From NCBI GenBank assembly GCA_016872155.1, contig VHBB01000005.1, forward strand, positions 62,001 to 126,000: 64,000 bases of DNA, in the 5' to 3' direction. This DNA is from Sphingomonadales bacterium. GTDB lineage: Bacteria > Bacteroidota > Bacteroidia > Chitinophagales > Chitinophagaceae. The notes beneath the pieces are model-generated. The model saw only the letters and a program-made list of their open reading frames with translations, searched no databases and had not been told where the DNA came from. Positions 52,486 through 61,707 of this stretch are shown here, one piece after another. A program made the position numbers and the translations under genes. How positions within the stretch are numbered: the first letter of the stretch is position 1; every line of letters begins with the position of its first letter.

Positions 52486-53661
52486 ATGGGGATGATGAAA
52501 TTCAAGGCAACGCAACTTTTCGATGGAAAGCGGCTTTTCGACAATAAAGTATTGGTTACGCAAGCCGATGGAACCATCGAGTCGATCGTGGATGTGCAAG
52601 AGGCGGGTGAATCGGTTCGGGAACTCGATGGCATTTTAATGCCGGGTCTTATCAATGCCCATTGTCATTTGGAACTCAGCCATCTTAAAGAGGTGATCGC
52701 TCCGCATACCGGTCTTATCGAATTTTTATGCACGGTAGTGACCAAGCGAAATTTTTCGCCCGAGGTGATTCAAGAAAAAATTGCAGCCGCCGAGCAAGAG
52801 ATGTACGCCAATGGTATTGTAGGTGTAGGCGATATCGGTAACACTGCCGATACGGCAAGGGTCAAAGCAGGCAGTGCTATTTGCTGGCACAATTTTGTAG
52901 AGGTAATTAGTTTTACCGACGAGAAAGCCAATGAAAATATGGCCCACTACCGTTCGCAGTTAGCGTCACTAACACAGGCGCTGGCGGGTAGTTCGCTGCC
53001 CCACCGAAGTAGCCTGGTACCCCATGCCCCTTATAGTATTTCGCCTGCCACCTTTCGAATGCTAAACGAGGCTACCCAAGAGCAGGTCATCTCCATTCAC
53101 AATCAAGAGCATCCGGCCGAGAACGAACTCTACACGAGCGGCGGGGGTGATTATCTGAAACTCTTCAGCATCTTTGGTCTAACCCAATCCCCCTTTCCTA
53201 TAACCGGACAAAGCAGTTTGCGATCGGTGCTTCCCTATTTTGATCGCGGACAAACCATTTTGCTGGTACACAATACCTGCACTACACAAGAAGAAATGGA
53301 ATGGGCGGCCGACTATGCCAAACAAAACGGCATCCGACTACAATACTGCTTATGCATCAACGCTAATTTGTATATAGAAAATAAACGGCCACCGGTCAAC
53401 CTACTTTACCAAACTGGAGCCCCGGTCGTTATTGGCACCGACAGCTATAGCAGTAATTGGCAGCTAAGTGTGGCCAGCGAGATCAAGAGCCTGCATGATC
53501 ATTTTCCGTCAATTCCCCTCGAAACCATCCTGCACTGGGCTACCCTGCAAGGAGCCCGCGCCCTGCAATGGGAAGAGCGACTGGGGAGTTTCGAAAAAGG
53601 AAAAAAGCCGGGTCTTGTTTTACTAGATATCGAAGCGGGCCGCTCGCAACGAATAGGTTAA
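52486..53661 (+). CDS. Amidohydrolase, possibly aminofutalosine/adenosine-type deaminase
   Basis: This 391-residue TIM-barrel metallohydrolase of the ATZ/TRZ deaminase branch has the metal site LINAHCHLELSHLK near residue 56 (H-x-H), the His in ISIHNQEHPAENE near residue 205 and the Asp in VVIGTDSYSSNW near residue 315. The run NAHCHLELSHL is typical of aminofutalosine-deaminase-like enzymes of the alternative menaquinone pathway, but other purine or pyrimidine deaminases look similar. No other futalosine gene is in the window. Its last 4 bp overlap the convergent recO. Confidence 0.85.
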   Translation: MGMMKFKATQLFDGKRLFDNKVLVTQADGTIESIVDVQEAGESVRELDGILMPGLINAHCHLELSHLKEVIAPHTGLIEFLCTVVTKRNFSPEVIQEKIAAAEQEMYANGIVGVGDIGNTADTARVKAGSAICWHNFVEVISFTDEKANENMAHYRSQLASLTQALAGSSLPHRSSLVPHAPYSISPATFRMLNEATQEQVISIHNQEHPAENELYTSGGGDYLKLFSIFGLTQSPFPITGQSSLRSVLPYFDRGQTILLVHNTCTTQEEMEWAADYAKQNGIRLQYCLCINANLYIENKRPPVNLLYQTGAPVVIGTDSYSSNWQLSVASEIKSLHDHFPSIPLETILHWATLQGARALQWEERLGSFEKGKKPGLVLLDIEAGRSQRIG

Positions 53662-54425
53662 GACAAGATCTCTTTTAGTACAGGCAGCGTTTTGAGCATC
53701 CCAAAATCTTGTATATGCTGTTGATAATAGCGCTCCATTACCAGTAAGAGTTGACGACGCAGCTCGCGGTTTAGCGAGAACTGCTCAAGCTCTTCGGGTT
53801 GTCTTACCTGTAACAACTCGGCCAGTGTTTGCACCATGGCACCGGCTATGTAGTGCGGATGTCGAGGTTCTGTGGTGCTGATGATACAATCGGCCAGATC
53901 GAAAAAAAGAGGTTGCTCTTTGCCTTCGGTAAGTTCTACTCCGTCTCGAAGGCGAGGCAAGATGCCAAAGAAATGCGTTAACTGCAGCGAAAAAAAGAGC
54001 GGAAGATTGGCTTGTACCAATGGCGTAGCGCGGTCCAGTGCCATCAATATATCTTCGGTAAACTCGAACAAGGGTACATTTTCTTCGGGCTGTCGAAGGC
54101 ATTTAGAAAGTAGCTCAATCATAAACAAAGCCACCGCATTCTTAGTAATGTCCGCGAACAGTCGCTCATGCTGTTTGTTCCACCGAAACTCTTTGATACG
54201 CTGCAGCGATTTTCGGTCTTGATGGTAGACCACCATGTCGAGCAAGGCGGCGGGCTGAAACAGATTAGCCCCTCCTTTTCCTTTTTTGGCGGCCGATCGC
54301 ACGCCATTGACCAAATAAGACTGGATGCCAAAACGCTCGGTAAAGACCGATACGATCAGTGAGGTCTCTCCATAGGTAACGGTACGAAGAACAATGCCCT
54401 TGGTCTTAACGATTGATGCGCTCAT
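53658..54425 (-). CDS. recO: DNA repair protein RecO
   Basis: RecO anneals SSB-coated single strands and helps load RecA in the RecFOR pathway. The 255-residue protein has the N-terminal OB fold (IVKTKGIVLRTVTYGETSLIVSVFTE, then GIQSYLVNGVR) and a helical C-terminal part. The zinc-binding Cys found in some RecO are absent. The frame extends to 54446; the ATG at 54425 begins at the conserved start. A short inverted repeat, GTTGC-CCT-GCAAC, lies just upstream (54431-54443). It overlaps the convergent amidohydrolase gene by 4 bp. Confidence 0.93.
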   Translation of the reverse strand: MSASIVKTKGIVLRTVTYGETSLIVSVFTERFGIQSYLVNGVRSAAKKGKGGANLFQPAALLDMVVYHQDRKSLQRIKEFRWNKQHERLFADITKNAVALFMIELLSKCLRQPEENVPLFEFTEDILMALDRATPLVQANLPLFFSLQLTHFFGILPRLRDGVELTEGKEQPLFFDLADCIISTTEPRHPHYIAGAMVQTLAELLQVRQPEELEQFSLNRELRRQLLLVMERYYQQHIQDFGMLKTLPVLKEILS

Positions 54426-54533
54426 ACAACTGTTGCCCTGCAACAATACTATAAAATTGGCCTACCCGCTCAAAAACAGTGCCGACGCCGACATTTTTAC
54501 CTTTCTTTGCACTTTCCATTAACAGCGTGTTGT

Positions 54534-56933
54534 ATGTGGCAAAAACTAGGCCATTTTATTTTACGATTTCGGGTAGCCTTACTTGTCTTGCTCTTGCTTA
54601 TTACTGTCGCCATGGGCTATTTGGCCAGCAAGGTAGAGCTCAGTTATGAATTTACCCTCGCCATCCCCCTCGATAATCCCAAGTACCAGGCCTATCAGCA
54701 ATTCAGAAAACAGTTTGGCGAGGATGGCAATCTGCTGGTGTTGGGTATTCAAACCGATCGGCTCTTTACCCTTTCGACCTTTACGGCCTATCGCGATCTG
54801 CAGCGTCAACTTAAGACCATCGCTGGTGTAGAGGATATTATTGCCGTGCCCTCGGCAGTGGCTTTAGTTAAAGACACGGCCACCGAAAGGCTAAAGGCCC
54901 GTCCCGTTTTTAACGACACCCTTACATCGCAGCCAGCCCTCGATAGTGCTGCGCTTGCCTTTCGACAGTTGCCCTTTTACAAAGGCCTGCTCTATAACCC
55001 CGAGACAGAGGTCTATCTGATGGGTGTACGCATCAACAAAGATTTGATGAACTCTAAAGCCCGCGTGGGGGTTGTTAACGAGATCGAACAAGCCGTTGAT
55101 CGCTTTACGAATAAAACCACCCTTGTCGTTCATAAAAGTGGGCTTCCGTACATCCGCACCAAGGTGGCAGTGATGATTCAAGAGGAGATGCGTTTTTTCT
55201 TACTGGCCTCGGTACTCTTGTCGGCTCTTATCTTATTGGCCTTTTTTCGTTCGCTCAGTGCCATGCTGCTTTCGATCGTGGTAGTGGGTATCGGGGTAGT
55301 CTGGAGCGTAGGCACCTTGCAATTGTTCGGTTTTAAGATCTCTTTATTGACCGCGCTAATACCACCGCTGGTGGTCGTAATTGGCATCCCTAATTGTATT
55401 TACTTTTTAAACAAGTTTCATGTGGCCTGGAACAAGACCGGCCATAAAGAACAATCGCTGATTCAGATGATCGACAAGATGGGGATCGTAACCCTGTTTT
55501 GCAATGTGGCGGCCGCGATCGGGTTTGCCGTATTTGCCTTAACAAGCAGCCAGATCTTAAAAGAGTTCGGTCTGGTGGCAGGCATTAACATTATGGCGCT
55601 GTTCGTTATTTCGCTGCTCTTTATTCCGGCCGTCCTTAGCTTTTTACCGCCTCCTAAGAACAGACATACGCGCTATCTCGATAACCCCTGGCTCAATAAA
55701 GGGCTGGAAAAATTAGAGCGCTGGTCATTGCATCATCGCCCCTTTATATATGGAACCACCGCCGTGGTGTTGGTCGTAGCCATCGTTGGTCTTTTCAAGT
55801 TAAAAAGCGAAGCCTTTATCGTAGACGACCTGCCTGCCTCGAACCAGGTATACACCGACCTGCGCTTTTTCGAAACCCATTTCAAAGGTGTTATGCCGCT
55901 AGAGATCGTGGTAGATACCCGCAAGAAGCAAGGGGTTATTAGAAATATGCGCAACCTCGAAGGCATCGATTCGCTCTCTCGCTTTATTGAACATATTCCC
56001 AATATGGCAAGACCCCTCAGCATTGCCGAGGGACTCAAATTTGCCAGACAGGCTTTCTTCGAAGGAGACAGTAGCAGCTATTTACTTCCTTCGGCCTACG
56101 ATTTGCCTGCACTGTCGCAATACCTGAGTTTTAAAGACAGTAGCCAAACCAATAATTCGTTGGCCAAATTGGTGGGCTCCTTTATGGACAGCACCAAAAG
56201 TCGGGCTCGTATTAGTGTCAGCATGGCCGATATTGGCAGTTACCGTTTACCCGGTTTGCTCGATAGCATACAACGGCAAGCCGAAAACATATTTAACAAA
56301 GATAGTATCGAAGCCTTAAGCGCCGATGCCGATACAAGGGCCGCCGCACTTGCCGAAAACGAAAAATGGGGCCAGCGTACGCACCAGATCGAACTTACAG
56401 GTAGCAGTGTTACCTTTTTAGAAGGAAGTCGTTTTATTATTAGCGGCTTAAAAGATTCTATTTTCTGGGCCTTTCTGTTGATCAGTCTTTGTATGCTTTA
56501 TTTATTTCGCTCACTGCGAATTCTTGTCTGCTCGTTGATCCCTAACATTATTCCGCTCGTGATTACAGCGGGCACCATGGGCTGGGCCGGCGTACCGCTC
56601 AAACCTTCGACCGTGTTGGTCTTTAGTGTCGCACTGGGTATTGCCATCGATGTTACCATACGCTTTTTGGTCAACTATAAGCAAGAGCTGCCTCATTTCC
56701 AACAAGACGCCTACAAGACCGTTATTCAAACGATTTACAGTACCGGCATTAGTATTATTTATACATCGCTGGTGCTGATTGCCGGGTTTGTTATTTTTTG
56801 CTTTAGCAATTTTGGAGGCACGCAAGCCCTGGGATGGTTAACCTCCCTTACGCTGGTCGTGGCCACACTTACCAATCTGATCTTATTGCCCGCCATGCTA
56901 CTGTCGCTAGGCAAAGAGGGTAAGAACGGATAA
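54534..56933 (+). CDS. RND-superfamily transporter (MMPL/predicted exporter type)
   Basis: The 799-residue protein has twelve membrane spans in two halves: one N-terminal span, a large periplasmic domain and five spans near 220-385, and the same pattern repeated with spans near 640-795. The second repeat carries GIAIDVTIRFLVNYKQEL, the RND/SSD-type motif. It resembles the bacterial predicted exporters of the RND superfamily (MMPL, COG1033) that carry lipids or hopanoids, not HAE1 drug pumps. I took the ATG at 54534; a TTTCTTTG sequence (54502-54509, 7 of 8) lies 24 nt before it. obgE follows after 30 bp. Confidence 0.9.
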   Translation: MWQKLGHFILRFRVALLVLLLLITVAMGYLASKVELSYEFTLAIPLDNPKYQAYQQFRKQFGEDGNLLVLGIQTDRLFTLSTFTAYRDLQRQLKTIAGVEDIIAVPSAVALVKDTATERLKARPVFNDTLTSQPALDSAALAFRQLPFYKGLLYNPETEVYLMGVRINKDLMNSKARVGVVNEIEQAVDRFTNKTTLVVHKSGLPYIRTKVAVMIQEEMRFFLLASVLLSALILLAFFRSLSAMLLSIVVVGIGVVWSVGTLQLFGFKISLLTALIPPLVVVIGIPNCIYFLNKFHVAWNKTGHKEQSLIQMIDKMGIVTLFCNVAAAIGFAVFALTSSQILKEFGLVAGINIMALFVISLLFIPAVLSFLPPPKNRHTRYLDNPWLNKGLEKLERWSLHHRPFIYGTTAVVLVVAIVGLFKLKSEAFIVDDLPASNQVYTDLRFFETHFKGVMPLEIVVDTRKKQGVIRNMRNLEGIDSLSRFIEHIPNMARPLSIAEGLKFARQAFFEGDSSSYLLPSAYDLPALSQYLSFKDSSQTNNSLAKLVGSFMDSTKSRARISVSMADIGSYRLPGLLDSIQRQAENIFNKDSIEALSADADTRAAALAENEKWGQRTHQIELTGSSVTFLEGSRFIISGLKDSIFWAFLLISLCMLYLFRSLRILVCSLIPNIIPLVITAGTMGWAGVPLKPSTVLVFSVALGIAIDVTIRFLVNYKQELPHFQQDAYKTVIQTIYSTGISIIYTSLVLIAGFVIFCFSNFGGTQALGWLTSLTLVVATLTNLILLPAMLLSLGKEGKNG

Positions 56934-56936
56934 GGT

Positions 56937-56944
56937 TATCTTTG
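56937..56944 (+). promoter_or_regulatory. -7 box TATCTTTG for obgE
   Basis: TATCTTTG is a full match to TAnnTTTG, 19 nt before the TTG start of obgE, so obgE need not depend on transcription from the RND gene. Confidence 0.55.
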
Positions 56945-56963
56945 TGCAGCTCAACTAACCCCC

Positions 56964-57968
56964 TTGGAAAAAAGCAATTTTGTAGACCAGATCAGAATTT
57001 TTTGTCGCAGCGGTCACGGTGGTGCGGGCAACAAGCATTTTATGCGCAATAAGTTTACGGCCATGGGCGGACCCGATGGTGGAGACGGTGGACGAGGGGC
57101 CCATATTATTTTGCGCGGCAACCGAAATCTCTGGACCCTGTTGCACTTGCGTTATTATAAAAATGTATTGGCCGAAGACGGAGAGAAAGGCGGCTCGAAT
57201 AATTGTCATGGCCGCGACGGAAAGGATATTATTATAGAAGTTCCATTGGGGACCATTGCCCGCGACGAAGAAAGTGGAAAAAAAGAAGCGGAGGTGCTCG
57301 AAGACGGGCAAGAAATTATTTGGATGCCCGGTGGTAAAGGAGGACTGGGTAACTCCCATTTTGCAACGCCTACCAACCAGGCACCCGAACATGCACAACC
57401 CGGATTGCCCGGCATCGAAGGATGGAAGGTATTAGAGTTAAAAGTGTTGGCCGATGTAGGATTGGTGGGTTTTCCCAATGCAGGCAAGTCAACGCTGCTT
57501 TCTGTTATTACCGCAGCCAAGCCGAAGATCGCCGACTATGCATTTACCACCATTACGCCCAACTTGGGCATGGTCGAGTACCGCGATGGACGCAGTTTTT
57601 GTGTGGCCGATCTTCCGGGCATTATCGAAGGGGCCGCCGAAGGAAAAGGGCTTGGACATCGGTTCTTGCGTCATATTGAACGAAACGCCGCCTTGCTGTT
57701 TTTGATTCCGGCCGACAGCGCCGATCATAAAAAAGAATTCCAGATATTGGTACACGAACTTGAACAATACAATCCCGAACTCTTGCAAAAACAATTCGTG
57801 ATCGCTGTAAGTAAGAGTGATATGCTCGATACAGAACTAAAGACAGCCATTGCGCAAGAGCTTCCCAAAGAAGTACCGCACGTCTTTATCTCGTCTGTAA
57901 CGCAGCAGGGCCTTATGGAGTTAAAAGACCTGCTTTGGAAGATCGTCAACGAACCCGTAGCCTCATGA
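56964..57968 (+). CDS. obgE: GTPase ObgE (CgtA)
   Basis: ObgE is an essential GTPase of 50S assembly and stress control. The 334-residue protein has the Gly-rich Obg domain (about 1-157, with [11 protein letters not shown] and [14 protein letters not shown]), then the G domain: G1 [10 protein letters not shown]2 TTITPNLG, G3 [16 protein letters not shown] and G4 AVSKSDM in place of the usual NKxD. It lacks the variable C-terminal OCT domain. The start is TTG at 56964, supported by a -7 box 19 nt upstream. It overlaps the next small gene by 4 bp (ATGA). Confidence 0.96.
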   Translation: MEKSNFVDQIRIFCRSGHGGAGNKHFMRNKFTAMGGPDGGDGGRGAHIILRGNRNLWTLLHLRYYKNVLAEDGEKGGSNNCHGRDGKDIIIEVPLGTIARDEESGKKEAEVLEDGQEIIWMPGGKGGLGNSHFATPTNQAPEHAQPGLPGIEGWKVLELKVLADVGLVGFPNAGKSTLLSVITAAKPKIADYAFTTITPNLGMVEYRDGRSFCVADLPGIIEGAAEGKGLGHRFLRHIERNAALLFLIPADSADHKKEFQILVHELEQYNPELLQKQFVIAVSKSDMLDTELKTAIAQELPKEVPHVFISSVTQQGLMELKDLLWKIVNEPVAS

Positions 57969-58153
57969 TGCAGCGTTGTTTTTTTTGCCAGCACGAAATA
58001 ATTCCGGTTCATGTGCATGGGCATTATCAATGTCCGGTTTGCACCACCAATATAATGCCTTGCTGTGATGGCGATAATTGTGATACGAACCTGCTGCTAA
58101 AAAACAACTCAGTAAGTACGACCGACCGTATCACAGGCGGCCTTGAGGAGTGA
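57965..58153 (+). CDS. Cys-rich zinc-ribbon-like miniprotein, 62 residues
   Basis: The ATG overlaps the obgE stop as ATGA, so the gene is translationally coupled to obgE. The product has CFFC near residue 5, CPVC near residue 23, then CC and CDTN, with several His between them (VHVHGHYQ). This is a zinc-ribbon or rubredoxin-like metal-binding pattern. I know no function; its place suggests a ribosome-related or regulatory role. The last 45 bp are antisense to the 3' end of the GH18 gene. Confidence 0.7.
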   Translation: MMQRCFFCQHEIIPVHVHGHYQCPVCTTNIMPCCDGDNCDTNLLLKNNSVSTTDRITGGLEE

Positions 58154-59452
58154 GTTGGCATCGGGCGCATCTTGCCATTTTTCCCAGAACATAACCCCCC
58201 CTGCCATATCCTTGGCCAGCTTAGCCTTTCGCTTTACGGTGTATTGCCCGTTATAATAGATTGTATAATTGCTGAACGAACCGGCACTTACCACTGCCGA
58301 GTCGAGCTGCGCATTTCCTCCTTGTGCCAGAATAGTTCGGTACGATAATACCGTGTTAGATTGTGTGATGCCCGAAGGCCTGCCATAAGCTGGCACACCC
58401 AGTACTGCTTTGGCGGCCGGCATGCCGCGCGTCGTGATCCAGTATTGCAAACAAGTTTGTGCGAGTGTGAAATCGCTGTGATGACGGTAGGGTACTGAAG
58501 TACTGAAATCATCGTAGGCCATAATATTGAAAAAGTCGACCACACCAAAGAGTTCATTGCGAATAGCATCTCTGTATCCTCCGGCGTATTTACCGGCGGT
58601 AATAGCGCAAGAAAGATAGTATCGAGCATCGCGGTGTAGCGAATCGGCCAACTCTTTCATCAACGCGGTAAAGGTCACATCGGTTCCATCATTGGTGCTG
58701 GGAAATTCCCAATCCATATCTACGCCATCCAGTTGTTGGGTTCGCACTACAGACATTACATCACGAATAAAATTTGTTCGCCCGGTGGGCGAAGAAGCCA
58801 TATTCTTAAAATTCGTAGTGCCATTGCCGCTGCCATCATTGATACCCAAGAAAATTCGGGCATTGTTCGTTCTCGCCTTAGAAGCCACCGCAGTCAGTGA
58901 GGCGGTGTTGCTGCTGGGCGGGGCAAGCGAGCCGGTACTATTGACCTGATAAAATGCGTATACGACCACATTGGTCATCTTGAATTTAACATCGGGCACA
59001 TCGGCTAAGGCTCTATACGAAGGAAAGTAGCCTACCACATAGTACCCTAACGAAGGAGGCGACTGAATAGTAATATAGGTAAAGGAGCGAGCTGCGGTGG
59101 CGCAACCCGTAGCCGCACCACTGCTGTTGCGCGGAATTACATACCAAAAATAAGTGACGTTAGGCGTAGGGGCAATCGTTAGGGTATAGCTGGTTCCTGC
59201 CACACCTGTGGCCACTGCCACTGCATTGGTGACAGTCGTACCCAGCATCACGTCATAGGCGCTGGCCTGTAGAGCACTGCTCCAGCTAAGGACAATATTG
59301 GTAGTCGTTACAAAAGAACCGGAGGCAGGGCTCACCAACGAACCACAGCCAGGTACGGTGGGTGCTGGCGTTGGCACAGGCGAATCTTTTTTTCGACAGC
59401 CCTGTACGAAGAGCAGGGTCACTAAACAAAACAAAAGCACACGCGATCGCAT
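58109..59452 (-). CDS. GH18 glycoside hydrolase lipoprotein (chitinase/endo-N-acetylglucosaminidase type)
   Basis: The 447-residue product has a lipoprotein signal (RSRVLLFCLVTLLFVQGC, Cys near 19), a Pro/Thr linker, an FN3-like domain (about 35-130) and a GH18 domain (about 135-447). The catalytic motif D-x-x-D-x-D-x-E is complete, DGVDMDWE at 242-249, with E249 as the acid. Substrate-assisted cleavage of beta-1,4-GlcNAc linkages is the expected reaction; chitin and peptidoglycan or glycoprotein glycans are all possible. It is probably anchored in the outer membrane. It overlaps the obgE-coupled miniprotein by 45 bp. Confidence 0.93.
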   Translation of the reverse strand: MRSRVLLFCLVTLLFVQGCRKKDSPVPTPAPTVPGCGSLVSPASGSFVTTTNIVLSWSSALQASAYDVMLGTTVTNAVAVATGVAGTSYTLTIAPTPNVTYFWYVIPRNSSGAATGCATAARSFTYITIQSPPSLGYYVVGYFPSYRALADVPDVKFKMTNVVVYAFYQVNSTGSLAPPSSNTASLTAVASKARTNNARIFLGINDGSGNGTTNFKNMASSPTGRTNFIRDVMSVVRTQQLDGVDMDWEFPSTNDGTDVTFTALMKELADSLHRDARYYLSCAITAGKYAGGYRDAIRNELFGVVDFFNIMAYDDFSTSVPYRHHSDFTLAQTCLQYWITTRGMPAAKAVLGVPAYGRPSGITQSNTVLSYRTILAQGGNAQLDSAVVSAGSFSNYTIYYNGQYTVKRKAKLAKDMAGGVMFWEKWQDAPDANSLLKAACDTVGRTY

Positions 59453-59517
59453 AAGCAGTGGTAGGGCTTGAAGTTAGCGAATAATGTTAAAACCACTACC
59501 GTAAAACGAGATTTTCG

Positions 59518-59525
59518 TAGGTTTG
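59518..59525 (+). promoter_or_regulatory. -7 box TAGGTTTG for the S46 peptidase
   Basis: TAGGTTTG is a full match to TAnnTTTG, 19 nt before the ATG at 59545, in the divergent gap to the GH18 gene. Confidence 0.55.
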
Positions 59526-59544
59526 TCGCCTAAATGATCGCCCC

Positions 59545-61707
59545 ATGAAAAAATATTTTATTTCGCTGCTCCTTACCGTAAGTCTTGTAGGAAAAACAAT
59601 GGCCGACGAAGGTATGTGGCTGCCCCTGCTACTAGGCCAGCAAGTCTATAACGATATGGTAAAAAAAGGACTCAAGCTTACCAAAGAACAACTTTATCAG
59701 ATCAATAAACCTTCATTAAAAGATGCCATCATCATTTTTGGAGGAGGATGCACCGGAGAGATCGTCAGCAGCAAGGGGTTGATCTTTACCAATCACCACT
59801 GCGGCTACGATGCGATCGCTACGGCCAGTAGTGTAGAAAAAAATTATTTGCGCGATGGGTTCTATGCCGCTTCGATGAACGAAGAGATTCCCACCTCTTT
59901 ATCTGTACAGTTCTTAGTGCGTATCGATGATGTGACCAAAGAGGTACTCGATTCGCTCAAAGGGCTAAGCGGTGCCGAGCGCGTACAAAAACAAGCAGCC
60001 GTGCTGGCCGCGATCAATAAGCGAATGAGCAATGCCGATGAAAGTATCGAAACCCGTGTAAGTTCTCTCTTTAAGGGTAATCAGTTTCTCGCCTTTGTGT
60101 ACCAGCGCTACAGCGATGTGCGACTGGTAGGAACACCTCCCGAAAGTGTGGGTAAGTTTGGGGGCGATACCGATAACTGGGAATGGCCTCGTCATACCGG
60201 CGATTTCTCGGTATTTCGCGTGTATACCGACGCTAGTGGAAAACCCGCTAAATACAACAAAGAAAACATCGCTTACAAACCCAAATGGTATCTGCCTGTT
60301 TCACTAAAGCCACTCAAAGACGGTGATTTTGCCATGATCTGGGGATACCCCGGCAGCACGAACCGCTACGAGAGTTCGTATGGCATTAAACTGGCGACCG
60401 ACATCAATAATCCTACCCTGGTAAAACTGAGAGACGCCCGGCTTAAATACATGTTCGAAGAAATGAAGAAAGATCCGGCCGTTAAATTGCAACTGGCCTC
60501 TTCGTATGCCAGTATAGCTAATTATTGGAAATTCTTTGATGGCGAAACCAAGCAATTGCTCAAGTACGATGTGTATGGACAAAAACAAAAGGCCGAAACG
60601 GTCTTTACTTCTTGGGCCGCTACCCGATCTGAATACCAAACCTTATTTAGAGATTGGAGCAAGGCCTATGATGCCTGGAGACCTTATGCCAAGCACCGCG
60701 TGTATATGAGCGAAGGGATCATGGGCTCTCCGCTGATCGCTTTTGCCTCTTCGCTACTGCCATTAGAATCGGTGCTGGCCCGCAACAGCTCCGCTGCCGA
60801 TATACAAAAAGCGGCCGCAGCCGCCGATCAGGCCCGTAAGGCATTTTTGGAATCATCCAATAAAGCTTCCGACGAAAAGATACTGGCTACGGTTACCCGC
60901 CTGTTTTATGAAGATGTCGATAAACAGCAGCATCCCGTTACCTTTTACGGCTCGCTCAAAAATCAATACGGTGCTCTCGACAACGATGACACGTATCGTC
61001 GCTATGCTGCCGACGTATTTACCAAGACCATGATATTCGATAATGCGCGTTGGAGCGCCTTTATCGCTAAACCCGACGCGGTGCTACTGCAAAACGACCC
61101 CGCTTTTGCACATGCCAGTACGTTTGTAACCAATTATAATAGTAAGTACGGCCCTCTTTCTCAACAATTCAATGCCAAGAACGCCGAGTTCGGAAGACTC
61201 TATCTGAAAGGCGTCATGGAAATGGATACCGTCAAGGCTAAGATGATGTATCCTGATGCCACCTTTACCATGCGCGTTAGCTATGGTAATGTAAAATCAT
61301 ATCAACCTCGCGATGCGGTCAAGTACGACTATGTAACCACCTCGCGTGGGCTGCTCGAAAAATACAAAGCCGGCGACTATGAGTTCGATCTGCCCACTCA
61401 ACAGGTAGAACTGATCAAGAAAAAAGATTTTGGCCAGTACATGGACCCCACCCGCAAAGACCTGGTGATCGGATTTATTACCACTAACGATATTACCGGT
61501 GGAAATTCGGGTTCACCCGTACTCAATAACAAAGGAGAGTTGATCGGACTGGCCTTTGATGGTAACTACGAGGCGCTAAGCCATAAGCTGGCCTTCGATA
61601 AAGACCTCAATAGAACCATTTGTGTCGATATTCGCTATGTACTATGGTGTATCGATAAATTGGGTGGAGCCAAACATCTTATTAACGAGTTGACCCTGGC
61701 CAAATAA
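59545..61707 (+). CDS. S46-family dipeptidyl peptidase, DPP7 type
   Basis: S46 enzymes remove dipeptides from peptide N-termini in the periplasm. The 720-residue product has a signal peptide (KKYFISLLLTVSLVGKTMA) and the Ser protease triad: H85 in FTNHHCGYD, D220 in WPRHTGDFS and S655 in TGGNSGSPV, at the numbers known for Porphyromonas DPP11. Residue 673, which sets P1 preference, is Gly (FDGNYEA), as in DPP7, and not Arg as in DPP11, so hydrophobic P1 residues are expected. The neighbouring gene, a dipeptide epimerase, starts directly after the stop. Confidence 0.95.
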   Translation: MKKYFISLLLTVSLVGKTMADEGMWLPLLLGQQVYNDMVKKGLKLTKEQLYQINKPSLKDAIIIFGGGCTGEIVSSKGLIFTNHHCGYDAIATASSVEKNYLRDGFYAASMNEEIPTSLSVQFLVRIDDVTKEVLDSLKGLSGAERVQKQAAVLAAINKRMSNADESIETRVSSLFKGNQFLAFVYQRYSDVRLVGTPPESVGKFGGDTDNWEWPRHTGDFSVFRVYTDASGKPAKYNKENIAYKPKWYLPVSLKPLKDGDFAMIWGYPGSTNRYESSYGIKLATDINNPTLVKLRDARLKYMFEEMKKDPAVKLQLASSYASIANYWKFFDGETKQLLKYDVYGQKQKAETVFTSWAATRSEYQTLFRDWSKAYDAWRPYAKHRVYMSEGIMGSPLIAFASSLLPLESVLARNSSAADIQKAAAAADQARKAFLESSNKASDEKILATVTRLFYEDVDKQQHPVTFYGSLKNQYGALDNDDTYRRYAADVFTKTMIFDNARWSAFIAKPDAVLLQNDPAFAHASTFVTNYNSKYGPLSQQFNAKNAEFGRLYLKGVMEMDTVKAKMMYPDATFTMRVSYGNVKSYQPRDAVKYDYVTTSRGLLEKYKAGDYEFDLPTQQVELIKKKDFGQYMDPTRKDLVIGFITTNDITGGNSGSPVLNNKGELIGLAFDGNYEALSHKLAFDKDLNRTICVDIRYVLWCIDKLGGAKHLINELTLAK

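Noticed and set aside
54431..54443. GTTGC-CCT-GCAAC palindrome before recO
   Set aside because: Five-base arms are too short to call an operator; mentioned only in the recO entry.
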